Assembly: GCF_900141855.1 (NCBI RefSeq) | Contig: NZ_FQYU01000003.1 | Location: 186,001 to 250,000 of the forward strand | DNA: 64,000 bases | Reading direction: 5' to 3' | Source of the DNA: Pseudozobellia thermophila | GTDB lineage: Bacteria; Bacteroidota; Bacteroidia; Flavobacteriales; Flavobacteriaceae | Shown here: piece after piece, positions 27,036-34,873 of the stretch | Layout: each line of letters starts with the position of its first letter | How positions within the stretch are numbered: the first letter of the stretch is position 1 | Made by a program: the position numbers and the translations under genes | The notes under the pieces: generated by a model | The model's input: only the letters and a program-made list of their open reading frames with translations | Databases searched by the model: none | Told to the model about the DNA's origin: nothing

Positions 27036-27902
27036 ATGCAGAATAAGGTTAAGATCATAGAATGCCCTAGGGATGCCATGCAAGGCATCAAGGCCTTTAT
27101 TCCCACCGGGGAGAAGGTAAAGTACATTCAGTCTTTGCTCAACTGTGGTTTCGATACCATTGATTTTGGCAGTTTTGTGTCGCCCAAGGCGATACCGCAA
27201 ATGGTCGATACGGCCGAAGTGCTGTCGCGATTGGACCTATCCGGGTCGAAGAGCAAACTCTTGTCCATCGTGGCCAATGTACGCGGGGCCAAAGATGCCT
27301 GCAGGCATCCCGAAATCGATTATTTGGGCTATCCTTTTTCCATTTCCGAAAACTTTCAAATGCGGAATACGCATAAAACGATCGCCGAATCGGTGCTCAT
27401 CCTAAAAGAAATATTGGAAAACGCCCGCGATAGTGGAAAAGAGGTGGTTACCTACATATCCATGGGGTTTGGGAACCCCTATGGCGATCCTTGGAACGTG
27501 GAAATTGTCGGTGAGTGGACCGAAAAACTGGCGGCCATGGGGGTCAAGATCCTGTCCCTGTCCGATACCGTGGGCACTTCGACGCCCGAAAACATCGATT
27601 ATCTTTTTTCCAATCTAATACCAAAGTATCCCGAGATCGAGTTTGGCGCACACTTGCATACCACGCCAACCAAATGGCACGAAAAGGTCGACGCCGCATT
27701 TAAGGCCGGTTGTCGCAGGTTTGATGGGGCCGTGCAGGGGTTCGGGGGATGCCCCATGGCCAAGGACGAACTTACCGGTAACATGCCCACCGAAAAGATG
27801 TTGTCTTACTTTACCGCCGCCAAGGCCGATTCGGGCGTCAATTGGATGGTGTTTGAGGCCGCTTACAACAAGGCTACGGAGCTCTTTTCCGTTTATCATT
27901 AA
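27036..27902 (+). CDS. Hydroxymethylglutaryl-CoA lyase
   Basis: 288 aa, cytosolic aldolase-type TIM barrel. It cleaves HMG-CoA to acetyl-CoA and acetoacetate, the last step of leucine breakdown. IIECPRDAMQ carries Arg12/Asp13. DTIDFGSFVSPKAIPQM follows, then the metal-binding His pair in GAHLHTTP and the signature loop FGGCPMAKDELTGNMPTE with the catalytic Cys. Length and motif order fit HMGL. Cotranscription with the LysE-type exporter suggests a link to branched-chain amino-acid metabolism, which is inference. Confidence 0.92.
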   Translation: MQNKVKIIECPRDAMQGIKAFIPTGEKVKYIQSLLNCGFDTIDFGSFVSPKAIPQMVDTAEVLSRLDLSGSKSKLLSIVANVRGAKDACRHPEIDYLGYPFSISENFQMRNTHKTIAESVLILKEILENARDSGKEVVTYISMGFGNPYGDPWNVEIVGEWTEKLAAMGVKILSLSDTVGTSTPENIDYLFSNLIPKYPEIEFGAHLHTTPTKWHEKVDAAFKAGCRRFDGAVQGFGGCPMAKDELTGNMPTEKMLSYFTAAKADSGVNWMVFEAAYNKATELFSVYH

Positions 27903-27915
27903 GGCCTTTAGGAAA

Positions 27916-28272
27916 TCAATCTTTAAACAACGAATCGATATAGTTGTCCAAGTTGAGTTGAAACAAGGTGCCTTCGACAAGGTCTTGGACATTCCCCAAT
28001 TCTTCCGTGTTCATGGCGAAGGTAATTTGTGGAACGGGCGATTCTACGAGAATGGATCGGCACGTTTCCTTTTTGGGGCATGAACCGCACATTTGGTAGT
28101 GTTTTATACTTCTTCTTATGTTTTTGGAAAATTGAAGTAGTTCTTCCTTGGTTACAAATAGTCCCGTATCCCTGAAGACCAATTGGACTTTGTTGTGGTT
28201 GTGGCCATTGTCCCTTTTCCATTGAAAGGCCAATCCGAAACTATTGTTGTATATGAGGTCGATGTCGTTCAT
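27916..28272 (-). CDS. Uncharacterised small protein A of a divergent paralogous pair
   Basis: 118 aa from the ATG at 28272 (33 nt inside a longer frame from 28305), chosen because it aligns with the start of its paralog at 28482. Landmarks: DIDLIYNNSFGLAFQWKR, KVQLVFRDTGLFVTKEELLQF, a Cys cluster CGSCPKKETC, and LGNVQDLVEGTLFQLNLD. No known catalytic motif, no signal peptide. Cysteines spaced C-x2-C-x5-C suggest metal binding or disulfides. It is divergent from its paralog with ~210 bp between, which hold a promoter-like element and a hairpin. Confidence 0.72.
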   Translation of the reverse strand: MNDIDLIYNNSFGLAFQWKRDNGHNHNKVQLVFRDTGLFVTKEELLQFSKNIRRSIKHYQMCGSCPKKETCRSILVESPVPQITFAMNTEELGNVQDLVEGTLFQLNLDNYIDSLFKD

Positions 28273-28344
28273 AAGGCGTCGCTGAAAGTTGTAAACCGGT
28301 TTCAAAAATAATATTTTTATTTAGATTGATTAAAAATAACATTA

Positions 28345-28352
28345 TATATTTG
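28345..28352 (+). promoter_or_regulatory. -7 promoter element (TATATTTG) upstream of the hairpin RNA region
   Basis: TATATTTG matches TAnnTTTG. It is embedded in an AT-rich stretch and directed rightward. Transcription would begin about 28357 and run into the hairpin at 28423-28453. A TTG lies 16 nt upstream, shorter than the usual ~20, so the -33 is weak. Confidence 0.5.
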
Positions 28353-28401
28353 CATAGGGTGTTGGATGTGATTCCAAACAAAAAAGCATATGGTTTTCAT
28401 C

Positions 28402-28421
28402 GAGTTAGTTTGAGTTAGTTT
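28402..28421 (+). repeat. 10-bp tandem direct repeat GAGTTAGTTT x2
   Basis: Two adjoining exact copies lie immediately before the hairpin at 28423. This could be a protein- or RNA-binding site, or chance. Confidence 0.6.
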
Positions 28422-28422
28422 G

Positions 28423-28459
28423 GCCGGTACCCCTTCTTGATTGGGTTACCGGCTTTTTT
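28423..28459 (+). terminator. Intrinsic terminator-like hairpin before paralog B
   Basis: GCCGGTA (28423-28429) pairs with TACCGGC (28447-28453), with one mismatch and an inner CCC/GGG extension, followed by six T (28454-28459). It lies upstream, not downstream, of a gene on its strand. Confidence 0.75.
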
Positions 28460-28481
28460 GTATAATCTTATCGCAAATTTT

Positions 28482-28820
28482 ATGGAGCTTATATACGGAA
28501 ACAATTACGGGGCATTTTACAAGGTATTCGAAGCCCCTAATGTCGACTGTACCTTGCAATTGGTGGTAGATACGGTGGGCATCTTTATGTCGGAATCCGA
28601 TTTGTCCCATTTTTTGGGCATTATTCAAGATTCCGACAAGCCCTGCCTTTGCGCCTCATGCAATGGCGGAAAGTGCAATAAAATCTGGTGCACCAATCCT
28701 TTGGTGGATATCTGCCTTAAGGTCGACGATCATATATTGGCGGAAATGGAAGACTTGGTGAAGGGGACCCAATTTGTGCTGGGTATGGACGAGACCTTAA
28801 AAAAATATCGAATCAATTGA
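28482..28820 (+). CDS. Uncharacterised small protein B, paralog of A
   Basis: 112 aa from the ATG at 28482. An earlier ATG at 28437 would start inside the hairpin and add a hydrophobic stretch unlike paralog A. It aligns with protein A: MELIYGNNYGAFYKVFEAP, LQLVVDTVGIFMSESDLSHF and EMEDLVKGTQFVLGMD. The Cys cluster CLCASCNGGKCNKIWC (five Cys) corresponds to A's CGSCPKKETC. Five cysteines in 16 residues suggests zinc or Fe-S binding. Function unknown. It shares its upstream region, divergently, with A. Confidence 0.72.
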   Translation: MELIYGNNYGAFYKVFEAPNVDCTLQLVVDTVGIFMSESDLSHFLGIIQDSDKPCLCASCNGGKCNKIWCTNPLVDICLKVDDHILAEMEDLVKGTQFVLGMDETLKKYRIN

Positions 28821-29215
28821 TAAGACCGATACATCATTTCGGACGTAAAGGGGGTTACAGGCAAACACGGGCGGTAGCCATGGGGCTTCGCCAAGGTTTG
28901 GTCGCCTTAAGCGATCGGTCGGCAAGGGGTAGTCTGGCCGCTAACGCCCACGGCTTTTTTCGGAATCGGGGTTGCGACCAAGGTCTCCCTTTTTTACCGG
29001 GCAATTAAATAGCGTATCGCCCCAAAGCTGTGCCATGCATTGAACGAAACCGAACAGGAAAGGGTCAGGCCCCAATTTGCAAATGCAAGGGCCTTTTATG
29101 TCAATTTTAACGGGCGTTTTAGGTTTCGACCATTAATGCTTATATATGCAAACGACCTGGGAGGGATGATGGATAAGGATGCAAAAATAATCGGACCAAA
29201 AACGGAAAAATAACT
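28821..29215 (+). other. 395-bp intergenic region before the PepSY gene
   Basis: I see no supported gene. It contains a terminator-like hairpin at 29067-29098 (AGGCCC with GGGCCT around a self-complementary TTGCA/TGCAA core, then TTTTA). The 28850-29000 part is G/C-rich with several short dyads, but I recognise no riboswitch. Confidence 0.4.
29067..29098 (+). terminator. Terminator-like hairpin upstream of the PepSY gene
   Basis: AGGCCC (29067-29072) and GGGCCT (29089-29094) flank an inner TTGCA/TGCAA pairing, followed by TTTTA. It may end transcription from the 28482 gene. The short T tail makes it weak. Confidence 0.45.
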
Positions 29216-30382
29216 ATGATAAAAGGGGAATTCAGAAGGAAATTGTTGATGCTGCACCGCATTTTGGGTATAGCTACAGGTCTGGTGGTCTTTGTCGTGA
29301 GTATAACGGGGTGTTGTTGGGTCTTTAGGGACGAAATCGAAGCGTTGTACGTCGACTACGACAAAGTGGAACCCAGGGAGGAAGCTTTCATAACCCCTAC
29401 CGAAGCGCGTAAGCTGGCCGAAACGGTCTTTCCCGATAAACATGTGCATGGGGTACTCTATGGTAAGCCCGATGAGGCCGTCGAGGTTATTTTCTATGAA
29501 CCCGAACCCGAGTTTTACCAAAGTGTCTTTCTCGACCCCTATTCGGGTGAAAGGCTACATGTCAAGGACCATTTTAGCGGTTTTTTTGCCTTTGTCCTAA
29601 AGGGGCATGTGCGTCTTTGGTTGCCCCCTCGGATTGGGGAGCAGGTCGTTTCGATCTCCGTACTCCTGTTTATGTTCGTTCTGGTTTCCGGACTTATCCT
29701 ATGGTGGCCGAAAAGGAAATCAAACCTAAAACAACGGCTTTCCTTCCAATGGAAGCCCGGTACGCGTTGGAAACGCAAGAACTTCGATTTGCATTCCATA
29801 GTGGGCTTCTACGTCTATAGCCTGGCCTTGGTTCTGGCCTTCACCGGATCGGTCATGGCTTTCAACTGGTTTTACTATGGGGTGTATAAGGCCGTCGGCG
29901 GAGAAAAACGGGCCGAGTTCTTTGTTCCGGATAACATCGCCTTGCCCGGGGAAGCGGCCGATAGCGTAATGCCGATCGATAGGCTGCTGCCCTTGTTGAG
30001 GAAGGATTCGCCCGATGCCCTGAGTTATGAGATCCATTATCCGGCGACGGATTCTGCCAGCATTTATGTAGAGGTGGCCTATAGTGAGGGACTGTACTAC
30101 GACAACGACTACCGGTTTTTCGATCGGTACACGCTGGAAGAAATAGAGACCACGGGTATCTATGGTAAATACGGGGATGCCGGGTTTGCCGATAAGTTGA
30201 TCCGCATGAATTACGATATCCATGTGGGCTCGATAGGAGGCATCGTGGGAAAAATAATTGCTTTTTTGGCCAGCCTCGTCATTGCCAGCCTTCCGGTAAC
30301 CGGAACCTTACTGTGGTACGGGCGCAAGTATAAAAAACGCAGGAATAGCCCTAAGTGGGCCTCCAGGACCGTGGCTCCATAA
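29216..30382 (+). CDS. PepSY-associated transmembrane protein
   Basis: 388 aa, four spans. The first span begins RKLLMLHRILGIATGLVVF with a His at residue 14. A PepSY-like periplasmic region follows (TPTEARKLAETVFPDKHVHG). The second span comes after LKGHVRLWLPPRIG, the third begins LHSIVGFYVYSLALVLAF, and the C-terminal span holds NYDIHVGSIGGI, with His residues near each span edge. This PepSY_TM layout is common in iron/haem or siderophore-reductive membrane proteins. No siderophore receptor is adjacent here. An inner-membrane electron or metal-reduction role is inference. Confidence 0.9.
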   Translation: MIKGEFRRKLLMLHRILGIATGLVVFVVSITGCCWVFRDEIEALYVDYDKVEPREEAFITPTEARKLAETVFPDKHVHGVLYGKPDEAVEVIFYEPEPEFYQSVFLDPYSGERLHVKDHFSGFFAFVLKGHVRLWLPPRIGEQVVSISVLLFMFVLVSGLILWWPKRKSNLKQRLSFQWKPGTRWKRKNFDLHSIVGFYVYSLALVLAFTGSVMAFNWFYYGVYKAVGGEKRAEFFVPDNIALPGEAADSVMPIDRLLPLLRKDSPDALSYEIHYPATDSASIYVEVAYSEGLYYDNDYRFFDRYTLEEIETTGIYGKYGDAGFADKLIRMNYDIHVGSIGGIVGKIIAFLASLVIASLPVTGTLLWYGRKYKKRRNSPKWASRTVAP

Positions 30383-30505
30383 CAGGGACGGTCAGGGCGT
30401 AATCTTAAATAAATCTAAATATAAATAATTGATTTTCAATTATTTATATTGTTTCTAAAGGTAGCTTTCCCTAATTTGATATACGTTTAATCTAAAACAA
30501 GGATT

Positions 30506-30754
30506 ATGTCTATACGATTGGGAAACAGCTGTGTCAACTGCGAGAATTTGGTTGAGAACCATATATGCAAGGTACATGGGGTTGAAGTAGGTACCAGTTA
30601 TACCTGTGACAGCTTTGAAATGAAGGCCATGTTAAAGGATAAGGAGAACTGTGTTAGTTGTGTGAGGTACGAGACCAGCGACTGCGCCAATCCCCAAAAG
30701 GCCGCGCCGGGGATGTCTTGTGCACATTGGGCCCCGCAGGGCGCCAGTGCCTAG
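30506..30754 (+). CDS. Eight-cysteine duplicated mini-protein, uncharacterised
   Basis: 82 aa, no signal peptide. Cys at 9, 12, 21, 34 and again at 49, 52, 60, 72: two modules with spacing C-x2-C-x8-C-x12-C and C-x2-C-x7-C-x11-C. Each module has a Gly a few residues before its last Cys and an aromatic residue two or three after it (CDSF, CAHW). This internal duplication suggests two zinc or iron sites resembling zinc ribbons/rubredoxin knuckles. Family not recognised. It sits 123 bp after the PepSY gene in the same direction and may share its regulation. Confidence 0.82.
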   Translation: MSIRLGNSCVNCENLVENHICKVHGVEVGTSYTCDSFEMKAMLKDKENCVSCVRYETSDCANPQKAAPGMSCAHWAPQGASA

Positions 30755-31236
30755 GAGCAGAAAGCGAATAACATGTAGATGACCGACTTTTTGTAGGTGT
30801 ATCTCCGTACGGGGACCATCTTTTGCGTCTTTCCTCGGATGGCGTTGGCCATACATGGGAACGGGGTTACGGATGATGGGGAGGCCGGGCCTTCTATTTC
30901 TTTGGTCCAGTCCGGTGCTGGTTGATCCAGGCGGACCCTTTCCCGGGGCGAAGGTTGAGACCATACCGTATTGTTTTTCCGAGTTTTTGCAAGGGTCGAC
31001 CCAGGTGCTGCAACAACGGCCTTTTTGACCATGGGTCTTCCGCTATTTCCCGTTTATTGCCCATGGGTAAATTAGGGGTAAAATCGGGCGATGGCTTTTG
31101 GGGAGTGTCGATCTCATTTGTCGTAATAACCCCGGTGCTTATGGCATTTTCTATCTATGTCAAAAGCCTGAAGCCGATTCTATCGGATAACCAATTTATT
31201 TCACTACATTTGCACGCAATTAAATCCTTAATTGCC
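30755..31236 (+). other. 482-bp region before guaB without a supported gene
   Basis: Open frames here (a minus one at 30751-31032 and an upstream extension of the guaB frame from 30922) show no family features and read as chance. Two CCATGGG-type palindromic words lie at 31029-31035 and 31060-31067. The guaB -7 element is at 31205-31212. The origin is unclear; it may be decayed sequence. Confidence 0.4.
31205..31212 (+). promoter_or_regulatory. -7 promoter element (TACATTTG) of guaB
   Basis: TACATTTG fits TAnnTTTG and ends 24 nt before the guaB ATG at 31237. It also argues against the much earlier in-frame start. No clear -33 TTG. Confidence 0.55.
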
Positions 31237-32709
31237 ATGCAAGCCCACCAAAACAAAATTCTAGGAGAAGGTCTAACTTATGACGACGTACTCTTGGTGC
31301 CGGCATACTCCGAAGTATTGCCCAGGGAAGTAAATATCCAATCCAGGTTTACACGAAACATCACCATTAACGTCCCCATTATTTCGGCGGCCATGGATAC
31401 CGTCACCGAATCGCGTATGGCCATTGCCATGGCCCAAGAGGGGGGGATCGGTGTGTTGCACAAGAATATGACCATAGAGCAACAGGCCCTAAAGGTTCGT
31501 AAGGTGAAGAGGGCGGAGAGCGGAATGATCCTTGATCCCGTCACAATGCCCCTGAACTCCAAGGTAAGGGATGCCAAGGCGAACATGAAAGAGCACAGCA
31601 TCGGGGGTATTCCGATCGTTGACGAAGAGGGCAAGCTGATAGGTATCGTGACCAATAGGGACCTGCGTTTCGAGAAAAACAACGACAGGCCCATTGCCGA
31701 GGTCATGACCTCTGAAAATTTAGTGACCGCGGGTGAGGGCACTTCGCTCTCGGAGGCCGAAGACATTCTGCAGGAACATAAGATAGAAAAGCTTCCGGTT
31801 GTGAACGCCGAGAATAAACTGGTGGGACTTATAACTTTTAGGGATATTACCAAGCTTACACAAAAACCGATAGCCAATAAGGACCAATACGGTAGGTTGC
31901 GCGTAGCGGCCGCTATCGGTGTAACGGGAGATGCCGTGGATCGGGCCGAGGCCTTGGTCAATGCCGGGGTCGATGCCGTAGTTATCGACACGGCGCATGG
32001 CCATACCAAGGGAGTTGTGAACGTATTGAAGGAAGTAAAGAAAAAATTCCCCGGTCTAGATGTCATCGTAGGAAACATTGCCACCGCCGAAGCGGCCAAG
32101 TATTTGGTAGAGGCGGGGGCCGATGCGGTGAAAGTAGGGATTGGCCCGGGATCCATCTGTACGACAAGGGTGGTGGCCGGTGTCGGTTTTCCCCAGTTTT
32201 CGGCCGTTCTCGAGGTTGCCGCGGCCATAAAGGGATCCGGTGTACCCGTCATAGCCGATGGAGGTATCCGATATACGGGCGACATTCCCAAGGCCATAGC
32301 CGCAGGGGCCGATACGGTAATGCTGGGGTCTTTGTTGGCAGGTACCAAGGAGTCTCCGGGCGAAACCATCATCTATGAAGGTAGAAAGTTCAAAAGCTAT
32401 CGCGGAATGGGATCTGTAGAGGCCATGAAGCAAGGTAGTAAGGACCGTTATTTTCAGGATGTTGAGGACGATATTAAAAAATTGGTTCCAGAAGGCATCG
32501 TGGGCCGTGTACCCTACAAAGGAAACTTGTTTGAAAGTATCCATCAATTTATAGGTGGTTTACGGGCAGGTATGGGGTATTGTGGGGCCAAGGATATCGA
32601 TACCCTTAAAGAAAATGGACGTTTTGTAAAAATAACGGCCAGCGGTATCAACGAAAGCCATCCCCACGATGTGACCATAACCAAGGAATCTCCGAACTAT
32701 AGCCGATAA
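31237..32709 (+). CDS. guaB: IMP dehydrogenase
   Basis: 490 aa from the ATG at 31237. The frame extends to 30922, but the family starts a few residues before [18 protein letters not shown] and the promoter lies at 31205, so the extra 105 codons are rejected. It oxidises IMP to XMP (NAD+), the committed GTP step. TIM barrel with a CBS-pair insert at ~95-205, the catalytic loop [10 protein letters not shown] with Cys308, [12 protein letters not shown], the GMGSVEAM flap start and the substrate loop. Length is standard. Cytosolic. Confidence 0.97.
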   Translation: MQAHQNKILGEGLTYDDVLLVPAYSEVLPREVNIQSRFTRNITINVPIISAAMDTVTESRMAIAMAQEGGIGVLHKNMTIEQQALKVRKVKRAESGMILDPVTMPLNSKVRDAKANMKEHSIGGIPIVDEEGKLIGIVTNRDLRFEKNNDRPIAEVMTSENLVTAGEGTSLSEAEDILQEHKIEKLPVVNAENKLVGLITFRDITKLTQKPIANKDQYGRLRVAAAIGVTGDAVDRAEALVNAGVDAVVIDTAHGHTKGVVNVLKEVKKKFPGLDVIVGNIATAEAAKYLVEAGADAVKVGIGPGSICTTRVVAGVGFPQFSAVLEVAAAIKGSGVPVIADGGIRYTGDIPKAIAAGADTVMLGSLLAGTKESPGETIIYEGRKFKSYRGMGSVEAMKQGSKDRYFQDVEDDIKKLVPEGIVGRVPYKGNLFESIHQFIGGLRAGMGYCGAKDIDTLKENGRFVKITASGINESHPHDVTITKESPNYSR

Positions 32710-32876
32710 TTCCTCTTAACGCCTTCTTGGCGATTACCTCGTTTAATAAAACCTGCGGTTCAGGAAAAGGGTGCGGAAGGAAGCCCGTCCAAGGTTTGCC
32801 GATTGCCCTTGGTCCTATGCCCTGTCGGTTGTAATGGCGTATTCGAAAAATTCCGTAGGGATGAACGGCAATCGAA

Positions 32877-33395
32877 TTATTTGCTGTCCCCTGCATAGGT
32901 GGCCCAATCCTTTTCCTTGTATATGTCATCGCCGAAATACTTGGCAATGTTCAAAAAGGGTTCCGGTTTTTGATATCCCGGAACGGGCGAGAGCATATTC
33001 ATTTCCTCATCGAGGAAAATAGTAGTAGGGTAACTCAAACGGCCTTGGAGGAGTGCCGCCGCGAACTCGTGGTAGCCCTTTCTGCCCGAAGGTACATATT
33101 TATAGGTCTTTCCCCTAAATTCAATGGGTTCCTTTCCCTCGCCGTCCAACTTGACCATATAGAAGTTTTCGGCCATGTAGGCAGCTACCTCCGGGTGTTG
33201 AAAGGTGTCTTTGTCCATTTTTTTGCACCATCCGCACCAGTCGGTGTACACATCTACAAAGATTTTCTTAGGGTTTTTTTCGGTCGCGGCCAGTTGGGCG
33301 GCCTCGTCCCAGGTCAGCCATTCGACTTCTTGGGCATTGGCCGAAAGGCCCGATAGCAAAAAAAAGATGGCCATATAAAAAAATGAAGCTTTCAT
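32877..33395 (-). CDS. Exported thioredoxin-family protein (CGWC)
   Basis: 172 aa. Signal peptide 1-21 (LSANAQ). The thioredoxin domain has the active site WCGWCKKMD preceded by IFVDVYTD, and cis-Pro in LSYPTTIFLD. The sequence after the active site (TFQHPEVAAYMAENFYMVKLDGE) matches the DsbD-gamma/thioredoxin_7 type, acting as a periplasmic thiol reductase or oxidase. It lies downstream of lysA, 67 bp away, with its own promoter element at 33437-33444 and an inverted repeat at 33411-33429. Confidence 0.92.
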   Translation of the reverse strand: MKASFFYMAIFFLLSGLSANAQEVEWLTWDEAAQLAATEKNPKKIFVDVYTDWCGWCKKMDKDTFQHPEVAAYMAENFYMVKLDGEGKEPIEFRGKTYKYVPSGRKGYHEFAAALLQGRLSYPTTIFLDEEMNMLSPVPGYQKPEPFLNIAKYFGDDIYKEKDWATYAGDSK

Positions 33396-33410
33396 GTGGT
33401 TCAGGGTTTT

Positions 33411-33429
33411 TGTTCGAATTGGTCGAACA
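33411..33429 (-). promoter_or_regulatory. Inverted repeat (possible operator) in the thioredoxin gene leader
   Basis: TGTTCGA (33411-33417) and TCGAACA (33423-33429) are exact inverted 7-mers with a 5-bp spacer, just downstream of the predicted transcription start and ~16 bp before the start codon at 33395. This geometry suits a repressor or redox regulator; no regulator is known. Confidence 0.45.
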
Positions 33430-33436
33430 AGTCTAT

Positions 33437-33444
33437 CAAAGCTA
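33437..33444 (-). promoter_or_regulatory. -7 promoter element (TAGCTTTG) of the thioredoxin gene
   Basis: On the minus strand TAGCTTTG fits TAnnTTTG, giving a leader of ~35-40 nt. The identical octamer is used at the lysA promoter (34724-34731). No -33 TTG at proper spacing. Confidence 0.45.
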
Positions 33445-33462
33445 ACGAAAAATTATGGCTTT

Positions 33463-34704
33463 TTATTTTGCCGATACCTTTTCCTTTTTTGCCGAAAAAA
33501 GATCGTTTACATCAATTTGATGTTTGATCAAGTCGTCAAAAGTTTCCCTTTCCCTGATCAGAATGGCCTTTCCTTCGTGCCAGAGTACTTCCGCCGGCCT
33601 AAATCTGGAGTTGTAATTGCTCGCCATTTGAAAGCAATAGGCACCCGCGTTTTTAAAGCATAGGATATCGCCCTCGGAGATTTCGTTGATCCTGCGGTTA
33701 CTGGCAAAGGTGTCCGTCTCGCAGATGTATCCTACGACCGAATAGTAGCGCTCCCGGCCTTCGGGGTTCGATATGTTCAGAATGCGGTGCATGGCACCGT
33801 AGAACATAGGTCGTATCAAGTGGTTGAAACCGGTGTCGACGCTGGCGAATACGGTAGAGGTGGTCTGCTTGACCACGTTTACCTTGGCCAAAAAATTACC
33901 TGCCTCGCTCACCAAAAACTTGCCGGGCTCAAAGGCCAAGGTCAATTCTTTGCCGTATTCCTTGCAAAATTCGTTGAAGCGCGAGCCCAGTTTTTTACCG
34001 AGTTCCTCCACGTTGGTCTCGATATCCCCCTCTTTATAGGGTACTTTAAACCCACTTCCGAAATCGATAAATTCTAGGTTCTTGAAATTCTTGGCGGTCT
34101 CGAACAGGATCTCGGATGCGTATAAAAACACATCGATATCCAGAATATCGCTGCCGGTGTGCATGTGTATACCGTTGATGTTCATCTTGGTCAATTCCAC
34201 AATGCGCAGCAAATGGGGTATTTGATGAATGCTGATGCCGAATTTCGAATCGATATGCCCTACGGATATTTTTGAGTTTCCGCCGGCCATTACGTGGGGG
34301 TTGATACGAATACAAACCGGAATGTCGGGATGTTTGCTGCCGAACTGCTCCAAAATGGACAGGTTGTCGATGTTGATGCGCACCCCGAGCTTGGCCGCCT
34401 CCTCGATTTCCTCCAAAGACACCCCGTTCGGGGTAAAGATGATCGATTCGGGCTTAAACCCTGCCAACAGGCCCAATTGCACCTCTTGTATCGAAACGGT
34501 ATCGAGACCGCTGCCCAAGCTGTTCATCAACCGGAGTATGGCAAGGTTTGACAGGGCCTTTGCCGCATAGTTAAGCTTTAACTTGGGTACGCTGCTAAAG
34601 GCTTTGGTGAGGCGTGTAAACTGGGAAATTATTTTTTCAGAATCATAAACGTATACGGGGTCTCCAAAAGTTTTTGCTATCTTAAGCAAATCGGCATTGT
34701 TCAT
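33463..34704 (-). CDS. lysA: Diaminopimelate decarboxylase
   Basis: 413 aa. PLP-dependent fold-type III enzyme converting meso-diaminopimelate to lysine, the last lysine step. The PLP Lys49 is in LNYAAKALSN. FDFGSGFKVPY-like glycine-rich phosphate loop (EFIDFGSGFKVPY), VCIRINPHV, AFEPGKFLVSEAG and the second-subunit Cys motif CETDTF (CES/TDTF variant) are all present. Length is standard. It has a well-formed promoter at 34724-34754. Confidence 0.95.
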   Translation of the reverse strand: MNNADLLKIAKTFGDPVYVYDSEKIISQFTRLTKAFSSVPKLKLNYAAKALSNLAILRLMNSLGSGLDTVSIQEVQLGLLAGFKPESIIFTPNGVSLEEIEEAAKLGVRINIDNLSILEQFGSKHPDIPVCIRINPHVMAGGNSKISVGHIDSKFGISIHQIPHLLRIVELTKMNINGIHMHTGSDILDIDVFLYASEILFETAKNFKNLEFIDFGSGFKVPYKEGDIETNVEELGKKLGSRFNEFCKEYGKELTLAFEPGKFLVSEAGNFLAKVNVVKQTTSTVFASVDTGFNHLIRPMFYGAMHRILNISNPEGRERYYSVVGYICETDTFASNRRINEISEGDILCFKNAGAYCFQMASNYNSRFRPAEVLWHEGKAILIRERETFDDLIKHQIDVNDLFSAKKEKVSAK

Positions 34705-34723
34705 AGTGCTTTCCGGTTTTCGG

Positions 34724-34754
34724 CAAAGCTAACGTCTTCTTTCGATATGCACAA
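34724..34754 (-). promoter_or_regulatory. Full promoter of lysA (TTG-N20-TAGCTTTG)
   Basis: On the minus strand, TTG (complement of 34752-34754) is 20 nt before TAGCTTTG (34724-34731), which ends 19 nt before the lysA ATG. Spacing and sequence fit the Bacteroidota -33/-7 pattern. Confidence 0.65.
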
Positions 34755-34873
34755 GAAAACCACTATAGCTTTTAAAAATAAAACAAAATGTTATATTTGA
34801 AACATCGTAGTTTTGCTCCTTTTGTTTGTCTGAGGTCGATTTGCGTTGTATTTTTAGATCAAAATCAAGCAAG

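Larger units (their letters stand above)
28358..28459 (+). ncRNA. Candidate ~100-nt RNA: leader/attenuator or small RNA
   Basis: The stretch begins just after the -7 element, contains a 10-bp direct repeat (GAGTTAGTTT at 28402-28411 and 28412-28421), and ends in a strong hairpin plus T run (28423-28459). It contains no supported ORF. The gene at 28482 follows by only 22 nt, so it is either an attenuator in that gene's leader or a free-standing sRNA. Confidence is moderate because no expression data exist. Confidence 0.45.

Noticed and set aside
28850-29000. Riboswitch in the G/C-rich part before the PepSY gene
   Set aside because: No TPP, cobalamin, FMN or other aptamer core recognised; dyads are short.
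28817-29008. 63-codon plus frame directly after protein B
   Set aside because: TTG start overlapping the stop of B, Arg/Gly-rich, no recognisable features; treated as chance.
30751-31032. Minus-strand frame of 93 codons
   Set aside because: No family features, Pro/Arg-rich shadow-like composition, and it starts inside a region with no other support.
30922-31236. Upstream 105-codon extension of the guaB frame
   Set aside because: IMP dehydrogenase starts near [10 protein letters not shown], and a TACATTTG element lies at 31205-31212, so transcription likely begins after the extension.
31278-32372. Long minus frame opposite guaB (364 codons)
   Set aside because: Antisense shadow of a conserved gene: Ser/Thr-rich with no domain, caused by codon bias.
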